NCBI GenBank assembly: GCA_017431005.1
Contig: JAFRLY010000052.1
Location: forward strand, 24,608 to 88,607
From: Clostridia bacterium
GTDB lineage: Bacteria > Bacillota > Clostridia > Christensenellales > Aristaeellaceae
Length of the DNA stretch: 64,000 nucleotides
Reading direction: 5' to 3'
The notes under the pieces were generated by a model. That model saw only the letters and a program-made list of their open reading frames with translations. It did not search any database and had not been told where the DNA came from. Of this stretch, positions 59,483 through 64,000 are shown piece after piece (position 1 is the stretch's first letter; every line of letters starts with the position of its first letter). The position numbers were made by a program, and so were the translations under genes.

Positions 59483-59534
59483 AAAGGGACGGTTCTGATC
59501 GTTCACATGTGAACGCACAGAACCGTCCCTTTTC
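59483..59534 (+). terminator. Intrinsic terminator with a long perfect stem
   Basis: AAGGGACGGTTCTG pairs with CAGAACCGTCCCTT, then TTC. The loop holds another perfect palindrome GTTCACATGTGAAC, so the whole forms a long cruciform-capable hairpin. Confidence 0.9.
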
Positions 59535-59544
59535 ATTGCCCGTC

Positions 59545-59570
59545 CGGAAGCCTGCGCTTCCGTTTTTTTT
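59545..59570 (+). terminator. Second, tandem intrinsic terminator
   Basis: CGGAAG-CCTGCG-CTTCCG followed by eight Ts, 10 bases after the first terminator and just before the converging STAS gene. Confidence 0.8.
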
Positions 59571-59578
59571 GCCTGATG

Positions 59579-59875
59579 TTATTCGATCGTCAGGATATCG
59601 GAGAAGCCTGTAACGTCGAAAACCTCCTGCACGATTTCATTGACGTTCGTTACCTTCATCTTGCCGCCGTAGCTCAGGCCGCGCTGCGCCATCAGCAGAA
59701 CCCGCAGCCCTGCGGAAGAAATGTACTCCAGCTGGCTGAAATCCAGGGTCAGTTCCTTGATGCTGCTCAGGGAATCCTTCAGCTCCTTTTCAAGTTCCGG
59801 AGCGGTCATCGTGTCCAGCCGGCCTTCCAGCGCAATCTCCATGGCGGAACCATTCAGCTTCTTGGTGATTTTCAT
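59579..59875 (-). CDS. STAS domain protein (anti-sigma-factor antagonist type)
   Basis: The 98-residue single STAS domain has the conserved block LTLDFSQLEYISSAGLRVLL near residue 50. The second Ser of ISSAG is at the position phosphorylated in SpoIIAA/RsbV. It would bind a partner anti-sigma kinase when unphosphorylated. It follows 13 bases after the gene for a divergent HATPase-like protein, its likely partner. No sigma factor or SpoIIE-type phosphatase gene is adjacent, so the output of the pathway is not visible. AGGAGG precedes the ATG. Confidence 0.92.
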   Translation of the reverse strand: MKITKKLNGSAMEIALEGRLDTMTAPELEKELKDSLSSIKELTLDFSQLEYISSAGLRVLLMAQRGLSYGGKMKVTNVNEIVQEVFDVTGFSDILTIE

Positions 59876-59888
59876 GTCTTTGTCCTCC

Positions 59889-60425
59889 TCAGCCCGCGAT
59901 CTTTTTGCTTACAGTCATATCAACCACACTGCCGCGGATTCCGATCTTCACGTTATCCGCCAGCCGTTTCAGCACAGATTTCTCATAGCCGTCCCAGTCC
60001 GCATCCTCAAAGGCGGTGGCAGGGATGTCCGCCAGAATCTCCGGCGGCAGGTCCGCGGAAGGATGCACCGCGTCTGCTACCATGGCCTGCTCAAAGGCAT
60101 CCCGCAGCTTTCCGAGGAAGCCCTTGGCGGCGTCATTCTTACGGTTGGTGGCAGAGGAGATCAGCAGAGCGCGTTTTTCCTTATCCATCACGGTCTCGGT
60201 GGACAGGTGCAGATCAAACTGATTGTCGTCTCCCTCAATCCAGAAGGAAGCTTTCATCTCACCCGTCACACTGCGCGCGAGGCTCAGCATTTCCTCCGTG
60301 ATCAGCTGCAGATGCAGTGAATCCTTGCTGTTCAGCCCTCTGAAAGCCGCCGTCCTCTTGGTCTGTTCCACTGCGTCGCGGAAACCGTTGCCCTGATTGT
60401 CAATCACAATGACATCTGATTTCAT
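59889..60425 (-). CDS. Hypothetical protein, possible degenerate RsbW/HATPase-like partner of STAS protein
   Basis: The 178-residue protein is encoded directly upstream of the STAS gene and is expected to be its partner. The segment LHLQLITEEMLSLARSVTG (near 40) looks like the N-box helix of RsbW/SpoIIAB ATPases, but the usual Asn of that box and the DxGxG ATP-lid motif are not evident, so ATP binding is doubtful. The remaining sequence is acidic and helical and includes TNRKNDAAKGFLGKLRDAFEQ. AAGGAGG lies about 9 bases before the ATG. Function (anti-sigma, phosphorelay, or other) is inferred only from the STAS neighbour. Confidence 0.6.
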   Translation of the reverse strand: MKSDVIVIDNQGNGFRDAVEQTKRTAAFRGLNSKDSLHLQLITEEMLSLARSVTGEMKASFWIEGDDNQFDLHLSTETVMDKEKRALLISSATNRKNDAAKGFLGKLRDAFEQAMVADAVHPSADLPPEILADIPATAFEDADWDGYEKSVLKRLADNVKIGIRGSVVDMTVSKKIAG

Positions 60426-60515
60426 CGCCCGTTGACCTCCTTATTATGCTTCATTGACTGTATCTGTGCCATATTTTCCATATTATTTTTGTTATTTTAT
60501 CACAGGATATGTAAC

Positions 60516-60543
60516 TTGTCAAAGCTCAGTCTGTTCATACAAT
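60516..60543 (+). promoter_or_regulatory. Promoter of the flavin reductase gene
   Basis: TTGTCA (60516-60521), 16-base spacer, TACAAT (60538-60543); the leader is about 105 bases with AAGAAGGTGA before the ATG at 60657. Confidence 0.5.
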
Positions 60544-60656
60544 GCACTGTTCTTATGCTTTGACGGGAGGTGAAGCTTGATACATCAGATAAATTTTGTT
60601 ATGCTTGCAAAAGATGATGAAACAGATGACAGTGAAAGAGAAGAAGGTGAAACGTC

Positions 60657-61229
60657 ATGGACAAGCCGAGGAGAAGATCCGTCGATCCGGTATATTCAAT
60701 GTGCGTGCAGCCGTCCTTTATCATCGGAACCAGCAATGAGGACGGTTCTGACAATTTCGCTCCGATCACCTGGGTCAGTGTCACGCATGAGGATGGGGAC
60801 GGATATCTGCTGGTCATCAGCATGTCCGGATCCAAGATGACCCGGATAAATGTACAGCGGACGGGATTGTTCAGCGCGAATCTCGTCAGCACGGATATGC
60901 TTCCCCTGATGGATTACTTCGGTTCACGCCATGCGAAGGACGGCAGAAAGGACGGCGTCCCCTATGCCGTCAGCCGCGGTCAGGTCCTGGATGTCCCGGT
61001 GCTGGATGAAAGCAGATGGGTCTATGAGTGCGAAGTGAAGCAGGCTGTGGAAACCGGTGACTCCGTAACCTTCTTCTGCCGCATCCGGAATATCCAGATG
61101 GACGAACGGCTGAAGTGCCTGGATACCTTTGACGTCGATCTGACCGTGCTGGACCCGGTGATATATTCCGGTAAATATCACAGTGTCGGTAAGCTGCTCG
61201 GAAGCATCGGCGATTTCCTGAAAGACTGA
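60657..61229 (+). CDS. Flavin reductase-like (FMN-binding) protein
   Basis: The 190-residue protein has the flavin-reductase-like split barrel: VQPSFIIGTSNEDGSDNFAPITWVS at the N-terminus (strand with the FMN phosphate site), SGSKMTRINVQRTGLFSANLVS, and VYECEVKQAVETGDSVTFFCRI near the end. Such proteins bind FMN and either reduce it with NAD(P)H or serve as flavoprotein partners of rubredoxin-type chains. The reaction is not deducible. It is followed after 53 bases by a metallophosphoesterase on the same strand. Confidence 0.88.
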   Translation: MDKPRRRSVDPVYSMCVQPSFIIGTSNEDGSDNFAPITWVSVTHEDGDGYLLVISMSGSKMTRINVQRTGLFSANLVSTDMLPLMDYFGSRHAKDGRKDGVPYAVSRGQVLDVPVLDESRWVYECEVKQAVETGDSVTFFCRIRNIQMDERLKCLDTFDVDLTVLDPVIYSGKYHSVGKLLGSIGDFLKD

Positions 61230-61282
61230 TCCCGGCCGGGCGGAAATGAAAAAGCGTTTTGATTTGTCTGAAGGAGGCCGCA

Positions 61283-61984
61283 ATGAAAATCGTTCTTCTG
61301 GCGGATCTTCACGGAAACATGGTTGCCACAGAGGCAATGGAACGGGAACTGGACAAAATCCGGCCGGATGATATCTGGTTCCTGGGAGACGCAGTCGGTA
61401 AGGGACCTGAGAGCGACAAAACCTGTGATTGGGTCAGAACCCATTGCCGGCACTGGATTGCCGGAAACTGGGATCGCGCCATGCGGCTTTATCCGGAGGC
61501 CAATGCCTTTTATATCCGGCAGATCGGTGAGGAGCGGCTCAGCTGGCTGGATTCGCTTCCGCTGGAGGATGAGCTGGAAATCAGCGGTATCCGGTTCCGG
61601 CTTGTGCACGGGAGATTTCTGGATCCCCTGTACCTGAGCTTTGATCCGGACGAAAAGCTGCGGGCAGGCTTCCGTTTTCACGACGGCAGACCGGAGGCAA
61701 ACGGCCTGATCTGTGCGGACAGCCACAGACCCTTTGTCCGGCCTCTGGAGGGCGGATATGTGCTGAACACCGGAAGCGTCGGCAACAATCTCAGTATGAC
61801 GAGGGCGCATGCGCTGCTGCTGGAAGGCGAAGAGGGGCCGGCACCGCTGCGCATTACGATTCTGTCTGTTCCGTATGATAACCGCAAAGCGGCGGAAACG
61901 GCGGATCTGTACCCGGAGCTTCCGCTCAAGGAATCCTATCAGAGAGAAGTATTGACCGGCCAGTATTCCCGGCTGAAAAAATGA
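61283..61984 (+). CDS. Metallophosphoesterase (calcineurin-like)
   Basis: The 233-residue protein has the metal-binding motifs of the family: DLHGNMVATEAM near residue 8 (D-x-H), FLGDAVGKGP near 36 (GD), AGNWDRAM near 64 (GN, with Trp where His is usual, as in several YfcE-like members) and a later VHGRFLDP His. It would be a cytosolic phosphodiesterase or phosphatase dependent on two divalent metals. The ATG at 61283 follows AAGGAGG by about 7 bases; an upstream frame from 61259 is less likely. Substrate unknown. Confidence 0.85.
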   Translation: MKIVLLADLHGNMVATEAMERELDKIRPDDIWFLGDAVGKGPESDKTCDWVRTHCRHWIAGNWDRAMRLYPEANAFYIRQIGEERLSWLDSLPLEDELEISGIRFRLVHGRFLDPLYLSFDPDEKLRAGFRFHDGRPEANGLICADSHRPFVRPLEGGYVLNTGSVGNNLSMTRAHALLLEGEEGPAPLRITILSVPYDNRKAAETADLYPELPLKESYQREVLTGQYSRLKK

Positions 61985-61997
61985 AAGGAAAATCGTG

Positions 61998-62273
61998 ATG
62001 AATATTACAATCATCGGAATAATTGCCCTGGTATTTTTGAATCTTCTTTCCTTCAGCCTGATGGCCTGGGACAAGCACTGCGCGAAGAAAGGGAAATGGC
62101 GCATTCCGGAAAAGGTCCTTTTTCTGGCCGCGGCCTGCTTCGGCGGCCTGGGCGGTGTACTTGGTATGACCCTGTGCCGTCATAAAACAAAGCACTGGTA
62201 CTTCAAAGTCTTCTTTCCCCTCCTGCTGGTTTTGCAGATTGTGATCTTATTTTTTATTTATCGGTCTGTATGA
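61998..62273 (+). CDS. DUF1294 small membrane protein
   Basis: The 91-residue protein has three hydrophobic segments. DUF1294 marks include LMAWDKHCAKKGKWRIPEKVL (residues 22-42), FGGLGGVLGMTLCRHKTKHWYFKVFFP and a C-terminal membrane helix. Function of the family is unknown; it is widespread in Bacillota. It lies 13 bases after the metallophosphoesterase gene and has AAAGGAA upstream. A GTG one codon earlier is an alternative start. It closes the unit at a stem-loop terminator. Confidence 0.88.
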   Translation: MNITIIGIIALVFLNLLSFSLMAWDKHCAKKGKWRIPEKVLFLAAACFGGLGGVLGMTLCRHKTKHWYFKVFFPLLLVLQIVILFFIYRSV

Positions 62274-62278
62274 AAAAC

Positions 62279-62300
62279 GCCTTCGCAAGTGAAGGCATTT
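62279..62300 (+). terminator. Stem-loop terminator after the DUF1294 gene
   Basis: GCCTTC-GCAAGT-GAAGGC followed by ATTTAT; the T-run is short, so efficiency is uncertain. The following bases up to 62490 are AT-richer and hold no gene or clear element I can support. Confidence 0.55.
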
Positions 62301-62490
62301 ATGCCTGATCCTTATTCTTCACCTTCATAAGGGCACTGCTTTTTACAAACCCATATGATATTTGAATTATGTGGTCAGTCAGACAAGCCGGAATTTGTAC
62401 TGACAAGACAAATAGACCATCCCTCTGTCCGAAAAAACGCTGATACTCAGACAACTTTATAGCTGCGGAATTCACCGTTTGATTTGCAGG

Positions 62491-63069
62491 CTACCGTCTG
62501 CGCCCTTCTCTGTGGAAAAAGTATCCGAGGTTGATTCTGACTTCCCTGCGGCCAATGTCGTTGTTTGTATAGCAGCAGGTATCAAACCCGATCAGTTCGA
62601 ACCCCTGGCGAAGGTAGAATCCGATAGCGTTTGTATTGCAGGATTGCGTCTCCAGAATGATGGCGCGCCTTTTCTGCCGGACGGCAACTTCCTTTGCCTG
62701 ATCCATCAGCCTCTTGCCGATGCCTTTTCCCCGTAGCGCTTCGCTTACCCATAGTTCGGTAACCATGAGCCTGTTCGACCACTCCTCGGGGCAGACTTCA
62801 ATGCATGCCAGCATTTCTCCGGTATCGCTCACAACGCCGTAGGCTTCTGCATTTTCCCAGTGATCCTGGTACAGTGAATCGGGAAAATCATATTCCTCCG
62901 GTGTATGTACAATCTCCTTCTCTGCCGGTTTCCTGATAATGGAGACTGTGCATCCTTCACAGGTTAACGGGCTCAGCTCAAGGTCATAATAGCTGTCGCT
63001 TCTTGTGGTCAGGGGTATAGCCGTGCCTTTCCACTGATCTTTCGGCAATAAAACGATATCATAATGCAT
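62491..63069 (-). CDS. GNAT family N-acetyltransferase
   Basis: The 192-residue acetyltransferase has the acetyl-CoA pyrophosphate loop ALRGKGIGKRLMDQAKEVAV near residue 120. It is followed by RRAIILETQSCNTNAIGFYLRQGFELIGFD and the end block CCYTNNDIGRREVRINLGYF. This C-terminal arrangement recalls streptothricin acetyltransferases (Sat4/YyaR), but the N-terminus is different and substrate is unknown. The ATG at 63069 has GGAGG about 10 bases upstream and is preferred to the start at 63111. It follows the nitrilase-like gene on the same strand (56 bases) and may share its transcript. Confidence 0.85.
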   Translation of the reverse strand: MHYDIVLLPKDQWKGTAIPLTTRSDSYYDLELSPLTCEGCTVSIIRKPAEKEIVHTPEEYDFPDSLYQDHWENAEAYGVVSDTGEMLACIEVCPEEWSNRLMVTELWVSEALRGKGIGKRLMDQAKEVAVRQKRRAIILETQSCNTNAIGFYLRQGFELIGFDTCCYTNNDIGRREVRINLGYFFHREGRRR

Positions 63070-63124
63070 GTTCTGTTTTCCTCCGCAGTTGCCGGTCTGT
63101 CGCTGGTTCATTCACTTCGGGGAT

Positions 63125-63838
63125 TCAGGGAATATCAGCGATCAGGATCTGTTCCTCGTCATAAGGAATTCTTTCGGTTACCGTACCGTTCTGGAATCGG
63201 AAAGATCCGCCGTGATTGACCGGATTCCGGTCAATGGGATTGATCATCAGGGTGTCTCTGGATACCAGCAGTGCCTGTCTTGCATATTCATCCAGGACCC
63301 CGTTTTCCCATTCTTCCCGCGTGTAATTGACATATACCGGCCAGATCAGGAGATGTTCCGTTTTAAACCGTTCCGGAGCATCCCACAGGTCGCCGCACAG
63401 CGCCGGCATGATCTTTTTCCCGCACAGCTCAAAGGGGTCCGTGTTGTTTCCCTCGCAGTAGTGATAATCCGTCCGGGTGTATTCCTTCCATCCCTGGGAT
63501 ATCCTCCGGTAGTTATGTACAATCTCACCATTGGCCAGAACAATGCAGGAGGAATAAAGACGGTCCTGCTCCTTTTCAATATACCCGGTCAGCAGGGCAA
63601 GCCCGTACAGGTCCGTCAGTTTTCGCAGATGCGTAATGGTCTCTGAAGACTGCTCCACCGCCGTATACCGGTCTTTTTCATAAACCCAGCACAGGGAATC
63701 AAAGCCCTGAAGAAAGGCTTCCCCAAAGCAAAGCAGCTCCGCTTTTCCCCGTGCCTCCTTCATTGCGCGTTCGATCTGTCCGATATTGAACTGCATGTCC
63801 CTGTTTTCGCATCTGTACGATACAAGTCCGATCTTCAT
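63125..63838 (-). CDS. Nitrilase-superfamily carbon-nitrogen hydrolase
   Basis: The 237-residue protein has the nitrilase fold pattern. The catalytic Glu is in LLCFGEAFLQGFD (near 42) and the nucleophile Cys in MPALCGDLWDAPERF (near 153). The usual catalytic-Lys motif (YRK) reads NYRRISQGWKEYTR, so Arg stands where Lys is expected. The family cleaves nitriles, amides or carbamoyl groups. The Arg variant either moves the Lys function or reduces activity. ATG at 63838 with GAGGGAG. It is the first gene of a unit with the GNAT gene and has a promoter and structured leader upstream. Confidence 0.85.
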   Translation of the reverse strand: MKIGLVSYRCENRDMQFNIGQIERAMKEARGKAELLCFGEAFLQGFDSLCWVYEKDRYTAVEQSSETITHLRKLTDLYGLALLTGYIEKEQDRLYSSCIVLANGEIVHNYRRISQGWKEYTRTDYHYCEGNNTDPFELCGKKIMPALCGDLWDAPERFKTEHLLIWPVYVNYTREEWENGVLDEYARQALLVSRDTLMINPIDRNPVNHGGSFRFQNGTVTERIPYDEEQILIADIP

Positions 63839-63842
63839 GATA

Positions 63843-63940
63843 CTCCCTCGCCATATAACTTCCGGTTGAACTAAACCGCCTTCGGCGGTGGCTCCTTTCC
63901 CAACTGATCAAAGTTACTCTGACCAGGCTTACGAGCCACT
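63843..63940 (-). promoter_or_regulatory. Structured 5' leader of the nitrilase-like gene
   Basis: On the transcribed strand GTGGCTC pairs with GAGCCAC (63933-63939 / 63888-63894), enclosing CTGGTCA/TGATCAG (63904-63926). Next to it is a perfect ACCGCC-GAA-GGCGGT hairpin (63875-63889) before the ribosome binding site. Size and helices suggest a cis-regulatory RNA. I cannot match it to a known class. Confidence 0.4.
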
Positions 63941-63943
63941 CAT

Positions 63944-63972
63944 ATTATACACGAGCTTCTTTATACTTGAAA
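63944..63972 (-). promoter_or_regulatory. Promoter of the nitrilase-like gene
   Basis: Minus strand TTTCAA (63972-63967, weak), 17-base spacer, perfect TATAAT (63949-63944). Confidence 0.5.
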
Positions 63973-64000
63973 TACCGCACTTGCGGAATGAAAGTACAAA

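Noticed and set aside
59500-59520. GTTCACATGTGAAC palindrome as an operator
   Set aside because: It lies in the loop of a clear terminator hairpin after the ABC operon, not near a promoter.
1-64000. CRISPR arrays, tRNA, rRNA, insertion sequences or phage genes
   Set aside because: I found no regularly spaced direct repeats, cloverleaf sequences, transposase motifs or phage structural genes in the gaps or frames.

Overview
The window looks like a chromosome segment of a GC-rich Bacillota of class Clostridia living on plant fibre, such as a rumen or gut organism. The evidence is: flotillin-like FloA with NfeD, PPi-type phosphofructokinase, DegV and DUF3842 proteins, a tandem glycine riboswitch, AGGAGG-type ribosome binding sites, TTGACA/TATAAT promoters, and many sugar ABC importers beside GH3/GH43 enzymes. 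The signal peptides (MKKLLALVLAV...ALAE type) resemble those of Christensenellales; that placement is a guess. I see no rRNA, tRNA, CRISPR array, insertion sequence or phage gene.

Layout. 1-3.6 kb (minus): a sugar-acid type operon of an SDR dehydrogenase, split transketolase and a GarR-like reductase (cut by the window edge), with a UxuR-like palindrome at its promoter. 3.7-5.1 kb (minus): Nudix hydrolase and HAD phosphatase. 5.2-14 kb (minus): two carbohydrate ABC importers. The first ends in a GH3 glycosidase, and its promoter spacer holds a perfect AraR-type box. 14.3-25.1 kb (plus): a secreted protein, a tandem glycine riboswitch with terminator ahead of an alanine/glycine symporter, an esterase/ATP-grasp pair, a three-gene ABC-2 exporter with VanW, a small MGMT-like gene (minus), and a TIM-barrel/VOC group. 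25.2-44.4 kb (minus): a large plant cell-wall locus with an importer, three GH43 (one secreted arabinanase, one fused to ankyrin-like repeats), GH3, a serine hydrolase, AEC and MATE transporters, a PL26-like rhamnogalacturonan lyase, threonine aldolase and an M20 deacylase. 44.6-52.5 kb (plus): amino-acid binding protein, aminotransferase with a Re-citrate-synthase-like enzyme, MurG with a PIG-L deacetylase, and a HAD protein with mannonate dehydratase. 52.6-64 kb: floA/nfeD, degV, pfp, DUF3842 with an FecCD/FecE-type ABC pair, a STAS pair and small housekeeping genes.

The parts fit together as follows. One arabinanase is exported. Most other glycosidases and the lyase lack signal peptides, so oligosaccharides are probably imported by the ABC systems and cut in the cytoplasm. 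Uronates would drain through UxuA, and pentoses through transketolase and PPi-dependent glycolysis. Every binding-protein/permease junction in the three sugar importers carries a strong stem-loop, which suggests post-transcriptional tuning of subunit levels. I found no single unmistakably new system. The best candidates for follow-up are the ankyrin-GH43 fusion, the DUF3842-linked ABC pair without a binding protein, the hairpin that buries the murG ribosome binding site, and two structured leaders of unknown class.
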